In this document: positions 16,788 to 30,809 of the stretch, one piece after another
How positions within the stretch are numbered: position 1 is the stretch's first letter
Layout: each line of letters opens with the position of its first letter
NCBI GenBank assembly: GCA_964498075.1
Contig: CAZCGA010000009.1
Span: 1 to 64,000 of the forward strand
Length of the DNA stretch: 64,000 nt
DNA from: CAZCGA01 sp964498075
GTDB taxonomy: Bacteria > Desulfobacterota > Binatia > HRBIN30
Direction of reading: 5' to 3'
Position numbers and translations under genes: made by a program
The notes under the pieces: generated by a model
The model's input: only the letters and a program-made list of their open reading frames with translations
The model's database searches: none
What the model was told of the DNA's origin: nothing

Positions 16788-17041
16788 CCGGCGGCGTAGT
16801 TGTGCCCCTCAGTTGCGCCTGCTAGGGTCGAGCACAACTGGCTGTCGGGCGCGAGAACCGCACCACGTACCACTTCTGTCGGTTCGATTCCCGCTCACGC
16901 ACTCAGACACACATGGCGGCGGCAACGGGTGTCGTTGGCCGTGAGGTGCAACACAGCAAGAGGCTGCGCCGGAGTTCGAACAAGCACGGACTCACCATCC
17001 ATCGGGTCGCCGCGGCGACCCCACAACAAGGAGTGCATGCA

Positions 17042-17383
17042 ATGGGAAGAAAGCTGTACGTCGGCAATCTCGGGTTCGACGTAGTCGACAAGGATCTGGA
17101 AGAGCTGTTTTCACAGGCCGGCGTGTGCGAGTCCGTCGCCATCATCATCGATCGCGCCACCGGGCAATCGCGCGGCTTCGGGTTCGTTGAGATGGGCTCG
17201 AACGCCGATGCGCTCAAGGCCATCCAGCAATTTGACGGGCAGGAGTTCAAGGGCCGTGCCCTGAAGGTCAACGAGGCGCGCGACCGTGAGCGCGGCGGCG
17301 GCGGCGGTGGCGGCGGCGGCGGCCGCGGCGGCCCTGGTGGTGGCCGCGGCGGCGGCGGCGGCGGCTGGAACCGTCGCTACTAG
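17042..17383 (+). CDS. RRM-domain RNA-binding protein with glycine-rich tail
   Basis: The 113-residue protein starts at ATG 17042 after an AAGGAG site. One RRM fills residues 3-80 with RNP2 KLYVGNLG and RNP1 SRGFGFVEM. The C-terminus is an almost pure Gly tract with Arg (RGGGGG, GGRGG) ending WNRRY. This architecture is the bacterial cold-inducible RNA-binding protein type, an RNA chaperone. Its position after a DEAD-box helicase and a zinc-ribbon gene suggests a small RNA-handling group. The 254-bp upstream region is long and may be a regulated leader. Confidence 0.92.
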   Translation: MGRKLYVGNLGFDVVDKDLEELFSQAGVCESVAIIIDRATGQSRGFGFVEMGSNADALKAIQQFDGQEFKGRALKVNEARDRERGGGGGGGGGGRGGPGGGRGGGGGGWNRRY

Positions 17384-17469
17384 CCGGCGAGCGCGCCCGT
17401 CTCGCAACGGGAACATGCCGCCGAGCGGCCGCAGGGGTCACCCTGCCGACGCCGCAACTGGGAGGGTAC

Positions 17470-17799
17470 ATGGCGTTCGACAATCTGCCCGCTTCGAAGC
17501 CGGCTCCACGACGTCCCAAGAATGAGCCGGTCTTCGGGGTCGGCTGGCACGCCTTCATCAACTGGCCGAAGGCCATCGGACAACTGCCCGGCCCCGTCCC
17601 ACTCGTGGATGCGACCGGGAAGCCGCTCTCGAACGACCTCGCCGACGGCCAGGAAGTCGAGATCGTTTCCTGGAGGCCACGATCGCGTGAAGGTGTGACG
17701 TACCAAGTCCGCCGCCTCAACGACGGCTCCGAATGGTGGATCGGTGCGCTCTACCTGCGCCGCTTGCGCGAGCCACCGGCGGCCGTCGCACGGCAGTAG
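17470..17799 (+). CDS. Conserved hypothetical protein (109 aa)
   Basis: ATG 17470 follows GGGAGGG. The product is soluble, basic at the start (KPAPRRPKNEP), with an aromatic segment VGWHAFINWPKAIG and a C-terminal beta-rich part (EVEIVSWRPRSREGVTYQVRRL, SEWWIGALYLRR). No known family was recognised. It is 23 bp upstream of the radical SAM gene and probably shares its transcript. Confidence 0.6.
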   Translation: MAFDNLPASKPAPRRPKNEPVFGVGWHAFINWPKAIGQLPGPVPLVDATGKPLSNDLADGQEVEIVSWRPRSREGVTYQVRRLNDGSEWWIGALYLRRLREPPAAVARQ

Positions 17800-17822
17800 A
17801 CTGGCAGTCACGGCGAGTACCC

Positions 17823-19439
17823 ATGCGCGTATTCTTGATTCACATTCGTGACCCGCAATTCTACGCGCTGCCGGCGGCGACGCGCGCCCCCAACGGCAAC
17901 ATCCGGGTGATGGGCTTTCCACCGATCGGTATCATGTCGCTCTCGGCCGTGCTCAAGCGTGCCGGTCACGAGTGCGTCATGTTCGATCAGGCCAACCCCG
18001 AAACGCCCGACGCCGTCATCATCGAGGAAATCCGGCGACAACGGCCAGCCTTCGTCGGGCTGAGTTTTCTGAGCACGACGAGCTACCCCTATGCGAAGAT
18101 GTTGGCGCGGCAGATCCGCGCCGCCGATCCCTGTGTGAAGCTGGCGTTCGGCGGTGTGTTCGCCACGCTCAACGCGCCACTGATCAAGCAGCAGTGCCCT
18201 GAGGTGGACTTCGTCTGCCGCGGCGACGGCGAGCAGCTCGTCCTCGATCTCGTCGAGCATCTCGACGATCCCGCTGGCGTCGCCGGCCTCACCTGGGCGA
18301 AGGACGGCCAAGTCGTCCACAACCCCAACCGTATGCTGGACCGCGACCTCGACCAGTGGCCGTTTCCCGACCGCGAGAGCCTGCGGCTGGACTTCATCGA
18401 ATCGATGCCCCTCGACGTGCCCGCGGTTTTGTCGATGGAGCGCTTCACCACCATGCAGACGTCGCGCGGCTGCCCGTGGCCATGCGTGTTCTGTGACATC
18501 CCGATCTTCAACGAGGGTAAATGGCGTTCGCGCAGCCCGCGGCATGTGGTGGAGGAGTTCACGCACCTGCAGCAACTGGGATACGGTGCGGTGTACTTCG
18601 TCGACGATCACTTCCTCCTGCAACCGAAGCGTATCGAAGCCATCTGCCAGGGCATCAACGATGCTGGCGTTACCATCCAATGGGGCTGCGAAGGACGCGT
18701 CGACTCGACGGCCCAGCATCTCTTCCCGGCCATGGCCAAAGCGCACTGCCGCACGTTGATGTTCGGCGTCGAGAGTGGCAGTCAGAAAGTGCTCGACCGC
18801 TTGAAGAAGGAGCAGACGCTGGCAGACGTCGAGACCGCGGTGACCAACGCCAAGCGGGCCGGCATCGAGATCGTCCACGGCTTCTTCGTCGTCGGCACAC
18901 CCGACGAGACCGTCGAGGACATGCAGGCGACCTTCGACTTCGCGGCCAAGCTGCAGCTGGATACGTTCGGTTTCAACCGCCTGTGCGTCTACCGCGGCAC
19001 ACCGCTGTGGCACGAGTACGTCCAACGCGGCTTGGTCGACGACGTCGCCGATTGGTACAAGTACTTCAAGTGTTCGGAGATCGATCCCACCTGCCTTCCG
19101 GGTGAGGTGATCAACGCCGTGCGGACCGCCGGCTTCCGGCGCTTGTTCCGCTACAAGGTCACCCACTACCCGCTGCAGACCCTGCGCTTGCTGCGCCGCT
19201 TCCTGCGCTACATGCGGTGGCGCGACGTGGTGTACCTCATCGTCAAACCCTTCCTCGGAAACCGGCGCGGGCCGACGAAGAACGAGGTCCTGTCGCGCGC
19301 CGTCGAGCACGGCGCGCTGAAGGACGAGGCCGCGAACCTGACGCAGGTGTCCGATGCGCTGCTGCAACACGTCATGCGCGAGTCGCGAACGGAACGTCTC
19401 CGCTTGCAAGCCGAAGCGGAGAAGGCGCGGGCCGCTTAG
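17823..19439 (+). CDS. B12-binding-domain radical SAM protein
   Basis: The 538-residue enzyme begins with a cobalamin-binding-type Rossmann domain (FPPIGIMSLSAVLKRAGHECVMFD, about residues 32-60). The radical SAM core follows with the cluster motif C-x3-C-x2-C in SRGCPWPCVFC near residue 223. GVESGSQKVLDRLKK and FVVGTPDETVEDM are the usual later motifs of this group. The family carries out radical methylations and rearrangements, as in BchE and hopanoid or lipid modification; the substrate here is unknown. ATG 17823 is the best start. It converges with the EthD gene, overlapping by 4 bp. Confidence 0.9.
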   Translation: MRVFLIHIRDPQFYALPAATRAPNGNIRVMGFPPIGIMSLSAVLKRAGHECVMFDQANPETPDAVIIEEIRRQRPAFVGLSFLSTTSYPYAKMLARQIRAADPCVKLAFGGVFATLNAPLIKQQCPEVDFVCRGDGEQLVLDLVEHLDDPAGVAGLTWAKDGQVVHNPNRMLDRDLDQWPFPDRESLRLDFIESMPLDVPAVLSMERFTTMQTSRGCPWPCVFCDIPIFNEGKWRSRSPRHVVEEFTHLQQLGYGAVYFVDDHFLLQPKRIEAICQGINDAGVTIQWGCEGRVDSTAQHLFPAMAKAHCRTLMFGVESGSQKVLDRLKKEQTLADVETAVTNAKRAGIEIVHGFFVVGTPDETVEDMQATFDFAAKLQLDTFGFNRLCVYRGTPLWHEYVQRGLVDDVADWYKYFKCSEIDPTCLPGEVINAVRTAGFRRLFRYKVTHYPLQTLRLLRRFLRYMRWRDVVYLIVKPFLGNRRGPTKNEVLSRAVEHGALKDEAANLTQVSDALLQHVMRESRTERLRLQAEAEKARAA

Positions 19440-19801
19440 ATCACCACGTGATCGTCGGCGAAGAAGATCGGCGAGTTGGGCAGGTCGATGAAGCGCTGCT
19501 CGTCCTCGAGCAGCTGTCGTCCCGCCTCGATCCCGGCGGGGGTTTGCAGGCGTACCAGCATGTCGTCCCAGTCGAACCACAGCTCGGCGACGCCGTCGAA
19601 CGGATCGGGCGCGCCGCGCGACGCGGCGATGGCCTGGGACAGCGCCGGGTCGATCGTGTGCGCCTGCACGTAACGCTTGATGCCGAGCGCCGCGGCGTGA
19701 CCTTTCACCAATGGCGCGTGCGTCTCGCGCCAGTAGCGCTGGAACGCCTCGCGCGAGAGATGCGGCAGACGCCGTAGGCAGAAGATCAGGTGCACGGTCA
19801 T
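19436..19801 (-). CDS. EthD-domain protein
   Basis: The 121-residue product has the dimeric alpha/beta-barrel EthD pattern: VHLIFCLRRLPHLSREAFQRYWRE at the start, HAPLVK, and a later AELWFDWDDML. Such proteins are small cytoplasmic dimers linked to degradation of ethers and other organics, with no known catalytic residue in many cases. Its start overlaps the stop of the LolA-like gene by four bases, so the two are translated together. Confidence 0.85.
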   Translation of the reverse strand: MTVHLIFCLRRLPHLSREAFQRYWRETHAPLVKGHAAALGIKRYVQAHTIDPALSQAIAASRGAPDPFDGVAELWFDWDDMLVRLQTPAGIEAGRQLLEDEQRFIDLPNSPIFFADDHVVI

Positions 19802-20655
19802 AGCCCACGCTCCAGGGCGCGCTGCGTGAACAGCGCATCGTCCAAGGCCGCGTCGTACTTGACGTCGGTGAAGTCGACGACGGTGTAGCTCCCGCCCTGG
19901 AGGTTCTTCATCTCCATGTGAAACGCCGTCGGGATTGTGCCGACGGGGCGGCAGTCGCTCAGCGTGAGGACCTTCTCCAACCGGCCGCCCTTGTCGGACA
20001 GCTCGAACTTGACGATCACCAGGTCGTCCGCCCGCAACCAGGCGACAATCTTGCCGTAGGTCAGGTCCTTTCCGGCCGGCGTGAACTCGATGACGTGACA
20101 GGCGTGGCCGTCGACGGCCTCGTCACGCAGCAGCGTGGCGCGCGCGTCGGCATCGGTCCAATCGGTGATCTGCCCGATGATCGCCAGATCGTCGTAGCTG
20201 AAGTCCGTGCCGGCGAAGCTCTCGTGCTTGGCGCCGCCGCTGATCTGGCGAATGCGCTTCAGCTCGGGCAGATACAGCCACTGCTCGTCCTTGGCGTGTG
20301 GATCGGCCCACTGCAGGAAGCCCACGCCCTTGACCTCCGGCGGCGAGGCGAAGAACAGGATCGTGCGGTTGCGGTCTTCCGGGTACTTCTTGAAGCTGAC
20401 CACCATCTCGCGGTTGCGCTCGCCGCCGCGCCGGTCGACGATGCGCGCCGTGAGCCGCTGCACGCGGTCGGTCCACTTGCGCGTCGTCTGCGACAGCTGC
20501 CGCACCTGGTCGAGCCGCTCGCGCGCGCTGGTCTCCGCCGCCGCCGAGCTCCCTCCCCCGCCGTCGACACCAGTCAAAAGGCAAAACGCAACCGTGGGAA
20601 GGCAGGAGCGGAAGACCACACGGCTGAGGGTCCTGAGACTTTCGACTTTCGCCAT
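19798..20655 (-). CDS. Outer-membrane lipoprotein-sorting (LolA-like) protein
   Basis: The 285-residue protein has a short signal peptide (VVFRSCLPTVAFCLLTGV) followed by a soluble beta-rich domain. SFKKYPEDRNRTILFFASPPEVKGVGFLQW then LPELKRIRQI and TDFSYDDL are typical of the LolA-like proteins annotated as outer membrane lipoprotein-sorting proteins, often found beside RND-type exporters or hopanoid genes. It probably acts in the periplasm on a lipid or lipoprotein. It sits between pgsA-like and EthD genes on one transcript. Confidence 0.85.
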   Translation of the reverse strand: MAKVESLRTLSRVVFRSCLPTVAFCLLTGVDGGGGSSAAAETSARERLDQVRQLSQTTRKWTDRVQRLTARIVDRRGGERNREMVVSFKKYPEDRNRTILFFASPPEVKGVGFLQWADPHAKDEQWLYLPELKRIRQISGGAKHESFAGTDFSYDDLAIIGQITDWTDADARATLLRDEAVDGHACHVIEFTPAGKDLTYGKIVAWLRADDLVIVKFELSDKGGRLEKVLTLSDCRPVGTIPTAFHMEMKNLQGGSYTVVDFTDVKYDAALDDALFTQRALERGL

Positions 20656-20679
20656 GTGACTCGTGCCTTTGAGTTTCTT

Positions 20680-21234
20680 CTACTGCGCCGGGCTTCCTTG
20701 CCGCTGATACCACAGCAGGCCGCTGTAGACATAGTGCACGCCCGAGATGGTGATCGTCAGACCGGTGAGATACCAGGTGACCAGGTTCACCCTCGCCATC
20801 GGGATGTCGGGGCGCGCCAGGGTCAGCAGCGCGAACCCGATGGTGAACATCTCGTTGAACGTGTTCAGCTTGCCGACGAACGTCGGATCGACCTGCATCG
20901 GCGTGCTGACGAAGTAGATGGCCAGATACCCGGAGAGAATCACCACGTCGCGCGTCAGCACCAGGATGAAGAGCCAGGTCGGAAGGACGCCCAGCCAGGT
21001 GAGGATGACGAACGAGCTGACCAGCAGGAGCTTGTCCGCCAGCGGATCGAGCGTCGCACCCAGCTCGCTCTTCGTATCCGTCAGCCGCGCGATCACCCCG
21101 TCGATCGTGTCGGTGATGCCCGCCGCCATGAAGAGCACCAGGCCGGCGCCAAAGCGGTGGTTGCTGACGACGATCAGGAAGATCGGCACCGCGATGATGC
21201 GCAGCAGCGTCAGGAAGTTCGGCAGGGTCAGCAT
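20680..21234 (-). CDS. pgsA: CDP-alcohol phosphatidyltransferase (PgsA-like)
   Basis: The preferred start ATG 21234 gives 184 residues; a longer in-frame extension reaches into the repeat upstream and is unlikely to be translated. The family signature D-G-x2-A-R-x8-G-x3-D-x3-D is present (IDGVIARLTD...LGATLDPLADK, about residues 42-66), with several transmembrane helices. It should make phosphatidylglycerol phosphate from CDP-diacylglycerol, although other alcohols are possible within this family. It is in the inner membrane. Confidence 0.88.
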   Translation of the reverse strand: MLTLPNFLTLLRIIAVPIFLIVVSNHRFGAGLVLFMAAGITDTIDGVIARLTDTKSELGATLDPLADKLLLVSSFVILTWLGVLPTWLFILVLTRDVVILSGYLAIYFVSTPMQVDPTFVGKLNTFNEMFTIGFALLTLARPDIPMARVNLVTWYLTGLTITISGVHYVYSGLLWYQRQGSPAQ

Positions 21235-21240
21235 GGTAGG

Positions 21241-21326
21241 GAATCGTGCTCGTGTGCGTGTTCGAGCTCGTCGAAGATCCGCTGCACCCTCTTCTCCTCT
21301 ACGAGCACGACTCACGAGCACGATTC
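21241..21326. repeat. Inverted repeat GAATCGTGCTCGTG between hflX and pgsA
   Basis: The arms 21241-21254 and 21313-21326 are perfect 14-bp inverted copies, and further GAGCACGA units lie inside the right half. The right arm lies within the last codons of hflX and supplies its C-terminal residues (RESCS). This mirrors the repeat at the end of pepF. Confidence 0.75.
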
Positions 21327-22655
21327 ACGGCAATCTCCTTGCGCACTTGCCCGGCCAGCTTGGCGGAAACCACTGCCGTCACTTCGACCTCACCGTCGCG
21401 GTACTCCTCCTGCACCAGCCTCCCGCCGCGGCGCAGGCGCGCGATCAGATCGCCGCGGCTCGCAGGGATAGAGATGTGCAGCCGCTCGCGGCCGGATTGC
21501 AGCAGTGTGTCGACCGCCGCGAGCAGCGCGGGAATTCCTTCGCCGGTGCGTGCGGAGATCGCGCAGCGGACGCCGTCGCCGGGCGGTGGGCGCGACCCCG
21601 GCGCGAGGCGGTCGATCTTGTTGAGCACCGTGATGCGCGGCGTCTTGCCCGCCTCCAGCTCGCGCAACACGCGCTCCACCACCTCACACTGCTCGGCTGC
21701 GTGCGGGTTGCTGGCATCGACGACGTGCAACAGCAAAGTAGCCGTGCGCACCTCCTCGAGCGTGCTCTTGAAGGCATCAACGAACCCGTGCGGCAGCTTG
21801 TTGATGAATCCGACGGTGTCGACGAGCAGCGCGGCGCCGCCGCTCGGCAGCCCGAGCCGCCGTACGGTGGGATCCAGGGTGGCGAACAGCTTGTTCTCCA
21901 CGAACACACCCGCCGCCGTGAGCCGGTTCATCAACGTCGACTTGCCGGAGTTGGTGTAGCCGACCAGCGCGATGGTCGCGTACGGCACGTCGGCGCGGCT
22001 CTGGCGGTGCAACCGACGCGTACGGGTCACCTCGTCGAGACGGCGGCGCAGGGTGGCGAGGCGCGTGCGCACCCGGCGGCGATCGACCTCGAGCTGCGTC
22101 TCGCCGGGGCCGCGCGTGCCGACGCCACCGCCGAGCCGCGACAGGTGCTGCCACTGGCGGGTCAGCCGCGGCAGCAGGTACTGCAGCTGCGCCAGCTCCA
22201 CTTGCAGTTTGCCGGCGAGGCTGTGGGCGCGTTGCGCGAAGATGTCGAGAATCAGCTGGCTGCGGTCGATCACCTTGNNNNNNNNNNCTTGACGTGCAGG
22301 GCCTTCTCCAGATTGCGCTGTTGGGCCGGAGACAAGCTGTCGTCAAAGATGGCTACGTCACCGCGCTGCTCCTGCACCAGCTTGTGCACCTCTTCCACTT
22401 TCCCGGAGCCGATGAAGGTCGCCGGATGAATGCGTCGCACCTGTTGCAGCGCCGTGGCGGCCACGGCCAGGCCGGCGGTGTCGGCCAGGCGGTCCAGCTC
22501 GTCTAGCGATTCCTCGCCGCTGAGGGCGCCGCCATCCGCGCGTGCCGTCCCGACCAGCACGGCGCGTTCCGCCTGGCCATCGGGGCGGCGATGATCGAGG
22601 GGTTGCTCTGCGGCGCGCCGGCGCCGCTTGGGGTGCAGCTCGCGGTCGTCCGATC

Positions 22656-22659
<4 letters not shown>
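21299..22659 (-). CDS. hflX: GTPase HflX, interrupted by a scaffold gap
   Basis: The gene starts at GTG 22659, overlapping the dnaE stop (GTGA). It is broken by ten N at 22278-22287. The bases on each side both read CTTG, so the contigs really overlap by 4 bp. Removing 14 bases leaves 1347 bp, an exact 448-residue reading frame. The N-terminal HflX domain contains [11 protein letters not shown] and [13 protein letters not shown], then [16 protein letters not shown]. The G domain follows (GYTNSGKST, about residue 230; NKID). HflX splits stalled ribosomes under stress. The extreme C-terminus lies in an intergenic repeat. Confidence 0.93.
22278..22287. other. Assembly gap (10 N) inside hflX
   Basis: The flanks CACCTTG and CTTGACG share CTTG. 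The expected protein (HVKVIDRS) is restored by a direct 4-bp overlap, so the gap length is arbitrary and negative in reality. Confidence 0.92.
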
Positions 22660-26144
<3,485 letters not shown>

Positions 26145-26269
26145 TGCCGCACCTCTCCACCCAACGTTCATCTTCAATGGCGGATTTGCGGCGCGCGGTC
26201 AATCGGCGTGGACCGGGCGGCTCAAGCCGCGGCAACGACGCTCCCACTACGCGCCGCCGGCGCCGTGCG

Positions 26270-27806
26270 CTACTCCCACTCGATGGTCGCCGGTGGCTTC
26301 GATGAGATGTCGTAGACGACGCGGTTCACGCCGCGCACCTCGTTGATCAGGCGGCTCGACAGGCGCGCCAGCAGATCCGCGGGGAGGCGTGCCCAGTCTG
26401 CCGTCATGCCGTCGACGCTCTCCACGGCGCGGATGGCGACGACGTTCTCGTAGGTGCGTTGGTCACCCATGACGCCAACGGTCTTCACCGGCAGCAACAC
26501 CGCAAAGGCCTGCCACAGCCGCTCGTACAACCCGGCGGCGCGGATTTCCTCGTCGACGATCGCCTCGGCGGCGTGCAACAACGCGACGCGCTCGGCGGTC
26601 NNNNNNNNNNTCGCCAAGGATGCGAATCGCGAGACCCGGCCCGGGAAACGGCTGGCGCCCGACGATGCGCTCCGGGATGCCGAGCACCTTGCCCAACTCG
26701 CGCCCCTCATCCTTGAACAACTCACGCAACGGCTCGATGAGCTGTAGATGCATACGCTCGGGCAAGCCGCCGACGTTGTGGTGGCTCTTGATGGTTGCCG
26801 ACGGTCCTTTGAAGGACACCGACTCGATGACGTCCGGATACAGCGTGCCCTGTGCCAGGAACTTCACGTCCGGCAGCGCTCGCGCTTCCTGCTCGAACAC
26901 CTCGATGAACGTGGCGCCGATGATACGCCGCTTCTGCTCCGGGTCCTCGACGCCCTTGAGCCGCTGCAGGAAGCGCGCACCCGCGTCGACGGCCTTGATG
27001 CGGAAGTGGAACGACTCGCGCAGGAAGTCCATCACGCGCTGCGCCTCGTCGCGCCGCAGCACGCCGTTGTCGACGAAGACGCAGGTGAGCTGGTCGCCGA
27101 CGGCGCGGTGTACGAGCGCCGCGGTCACGGTGGAATCGACGCCGCCGCTGAGCGCGCACACCACCCCGGCCTTGCTCACGCGTGCGCGTATGCGCTCGGT
27201 CTCGCGATCGACGAAGTTCTCCATGGTCCAATCCGGCTTCGCCTTGCAGATGCGGAACAGGAAGTTGGCCAGCACCTCCTTGCCGCGCGGCGTGTGCACG
27301 ACCTCCGGATGGAACTGCACACCGAATCGCCGCCGCGCCGGATCGGCGCACGCGGCGATGGGCGAGTTGGCGCTGTGCGCCAGGACCTGCCAGCCCGCGG
27401 GGAGGGCCTCCATCTTGTCGCCGTGGCTCATCCACACGGGAATCGCACTACGGTCGAAGCCGGCGAACAGGTCGCGATCGTCGTCGATGATCAGGTCGGC
27501 GTGGCCGTACTCGCGCCGCGTCGCACGCGCCACCTGCCCGCCGCCGAAGAGCGTGATCACATTCAGGCCGTAACAGATACCGAGGATCGGCGTGTCGAGG
27601 CCGGTGACCTCACGGGCCGGCAGCGGTGCGCCTTCGTCGTAGACGCTGGCCGGGCCGCCGGACAGGATGATGCCTTCCGGCTGCATCGCCTTGATCCGAT
27701 CCATCGGCAATGAGTACGGATGAATCTCGCAGTACACGTGCGCTTCCCGCACGCGCCGCGCGATGAGCTGGGTGTATTGGCCGCCGAAGTCGAGAATGAG
27801 AATCAT
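26270..27806 (-). CDS. guaA: GMP synthase (glutamine-hydrolysing), interrupted by a scaffold gap
   Basis: ATG 27806 begins [18 protein letters not shown]. The class I glutaminase cysteine is in LGICYGLN near residue 77, and the ATP-pyrophosphatase P-loop is LSGGVDSTV near 220. Ten N at 26601-26610 break the frame between GLAIRILG and [12 protein letters not shown]. Family conservation predicts only 3 bases there (E-V), which makes the gene 1530 bp and 509 residues with no other change. The C-terminal dimerisation domain ends with the expected PPATIEWE. It converts XMP to GMP, downstream of guaB. Confidence 0.95.
26601..26610. other. Assembly gap (10 N) inside guaA
   Basis: Replacing the ten N by three bases restores one frame through a highly conserved region (ILGEVTAERV expected), so this is a fixed-length scaffolding placeholder. 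Confidence 0.92.
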
Positions 27807-27813
27807 AGCTGTC

Positions 27814-27926
27814 AGCGATCAGCGGTCAGCTCTCAGCTCTGCAGAGAGACGATTGCCGCTCCGTGCTGTGAAATCCATCCTCCCAACCTCCTCTGGCTGA
27901 CAGCTGATAGCTGACCGCTGATAGCT
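27814..27926. repeat. Inverted repeat of AGCTGATAGCTGA units between guaB and guaA
   Basis: The arms 27814-27838 and 27902-27926 are inverted copies with only a few mismatches, made of iterated CAGCTGATAGCTGA and related units. It fills nearly all of the 125-bp space between the guaB stop and the guaA start, so guaA must be translated from a message that can fold here. No terminator T-run is present. Confidence 0.75.
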
Positions 27927-27931
27927 GATTG

Positions 27932-29431
<1,500 letters not shown>

Positions 29432-29456
29432 TCATGGGTGGCCTCCAGAGGCACAG

Positions 29457-29487
29457 AAGCCCACCGGCTGAGCAGCGGGGTGGGCTT
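29457..29487. other. Hairpin upstream of guaB
   Basis: AAGCCCACC (29457-29465) and GGTGGGCTT (29479-29487) form a perfect 9-bp stem around a 13-base loop, located 56-86 bases upstream of the guaB start. It may lie in the guaB leader or end the upstream transcript. No known riboswitch was recognised. Confidence 0.45.
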
Positions 29488-29572
29488 GTACGCGTCGTGA
29501 AGCGGTGATTGTGAGAACCATGGACTCTCTTAGCAAAGCGCTACCGCTCTGGCAACAGACCTCCTGCGGCCA

Positions 29573-30055
29573 CTACATGTTGTGGTCGGGGCGAATGAGG
29601 ATGACGGGGCGGCGAGTGACCCACCGGCGCAGCGCGGGAATCCAGATCGGCCGCAGCAGCGTTGCGTGCAGCACGTTGAGGATGAGGAGAGGCAACGCGG
29701 GGAAGAAGGGATGCGCGCCGATCAACGAACGCTTGGTGTCCAGGTCGTCGATGATCTCGGCGCGCGCCGGAAATATCCAGCCGGCGCAGGTGACGCGAAC
29801 GTTCGGGTCACGGGCAATGTTGCGAATCCAGTTGGATCGGCGGCCGTAGGTCGAGATGATGATGAGACCGCCATCAAAACGCTCGCAGGGGAGCAGGACC
29901 TCGCGTGGCAGGCCGGTCTTCCGTCCCTGGGTCGTGAGCAGAACCCAACCGGGCGCGCGCGCGAAATAGGAGCGCAACGCTCTGACGACGACGCCCTGGA
30001 GACGGCTTGTCAGCCGCGTCACCGGGTGAAGCCGTGCCGCGAACGGTTCTCGCAT
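29573..30055 (-). CDS. Deazaflavin (F420)-dependent nitroreductase-family protein
   Basis: The 160-residue protein has the split-barrel pattern of the Ddn family: VLLTTQGRKTGLPREVLL, LIIISTYGRRSNWIRNIARDP, then NVRVTCAGWIFPARAEII. These enzymes use F420H2 or flavins to reduce small molecules. A basic N-terminus and a hydrophobic stretch (FFPALPLLILNVLHATLL) near the end suggest membrane association. F420 genes are not in the window, so cofactor identity is inferred from family only. Confidence 0.85.
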   Translation of the reverse strand: MREPFAARLHPVTRLTSRLQGVVVRALRSYFARAPGWVLLTTQGRKTGLPREVLLPCERFDGGLIIISTYGRRSNWIRNIARDPNVRVTCAGWIFPARAEIIDDLDTKRSLIGAHPFFPALPLLILNVLHATLLRPIWIPALRRWVTRRPVILIRPDHNM

Positions 30056-30130
30056 TGGAGTACCCTCCTCCGCCGTACGTGTTGGTGATCCAACGTAGCT
30101 CCGAGCGCAGCGGCGGTCGACACTCTCGAC

Positions 30131-30796
30131 TCATCCGCCGCGGGGCACCGCCACCTTCGACATGCGCTCCAGGATCGTCGCGGCGCGCTGCCGCACGTAG
30201 GGTCCAGGACGGCTTGCCGACCACTTGTGTGGATTCGGTAGGATCGCCGCGAGCCGTGCCGCTTGTTCCGCGTCCAGCGCGGTGCACGCGGTGTCGAGGT
30301 GACGCTGGGCCGCTGCTTCGCAGCCGTAGATCCCATCTCCCCACTCCACGGTGTTCAGATATACCTCGAGGATCCGTGCCTTGTTCCACAGCGCCTCGAT
30401 CCATACCGTGAGGTACGCCTCGAGCCCTTTGCGTACGATGCCCCGACCGGGCCACAGGAAGAGGACCCGGGCGCACTGCATGCTGATGGTCGAGGCGCCG
30501 CGCAAGCGCCCGCCGCGTTCGCTCTCCTGCAGCGCCGATTCCATCTCAGTCCAGTCGAAGCCGCTGTGCTGCAGGAAGCGTGCGTCTTCCGCTGCAATCA
30601 CGGCACGCACCAGGTGAGGCGACATCCGTTGCATTGGCACCCAGTGATAGTCGATCCAACTACCGGTTGCGGCCCTGATGAGCATGAACGGTGTGACCGG
30701 CGGCGCGACACGTGCGAACGCAAGGATCCCCAGGACGGGCATCACGACACCGGCAAGCACCAGCGTAATCAGCACACACCGGGCGAGACGCCGCAT
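30131..30796 (-). CDS. mtgA: Monofunctional biosynthetic peptidoglycan transglycosylase
   Basis: The 221-residue protein has one N-terminal membrane helix (VLITLVLAGVVMPVLGILAF) and a GT51 domain. The catalytic glutamate is in IAAEDARFLQHSGFDW (about residues 69-84), and the GGRLRGASTISMQCARVLFLW, RKGLEAYLTVWIEALW and RILEVYLNTVEWG segments are the remaining family motifs. It polymerises lipid II glycan strands in the periplasm. It is 13 bp downstream of der. Confidence 0.95.
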   Translation of the reverse strand: MRRLARCVLITLVLAGVVMPVLGILAFARVAPPVTPFMLIRAATGSWIDYHWVPMQRMSPHLVRAVIAAEDARFLQHSGFDWTEMESALQESERGGRLRGASTISMQCARVLFLWPGRGIVRKGLEAYLTVWIEALWNKARILEVYLNTVEWGDGIYGCEAAAQRHLDTACTALDAEQAARLAAILPNPHKWSASRPGPYVRQRAATILERMSKVAVPRGG

Positions 30797-30809
30797 ACGT
30801 CACTCCGAT

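Noticed and set aside
16868..16910. TGTCGGTTCGATTCCCGCTCACGC resembles the T-arm and 3' end of a tRNA
   Set aside because: The 5-bp T-stem does not pair well and no matching acceptor or D-arm sequence was found in the 90 bases upstream.
17808..19838. Long open frame of about 676 codons on the minus strand
   Set aside because: It lies opposite the B12-radical SAM gene, which has all family motifs; the minus frame is a GC-codon shadow with no family resemblance.
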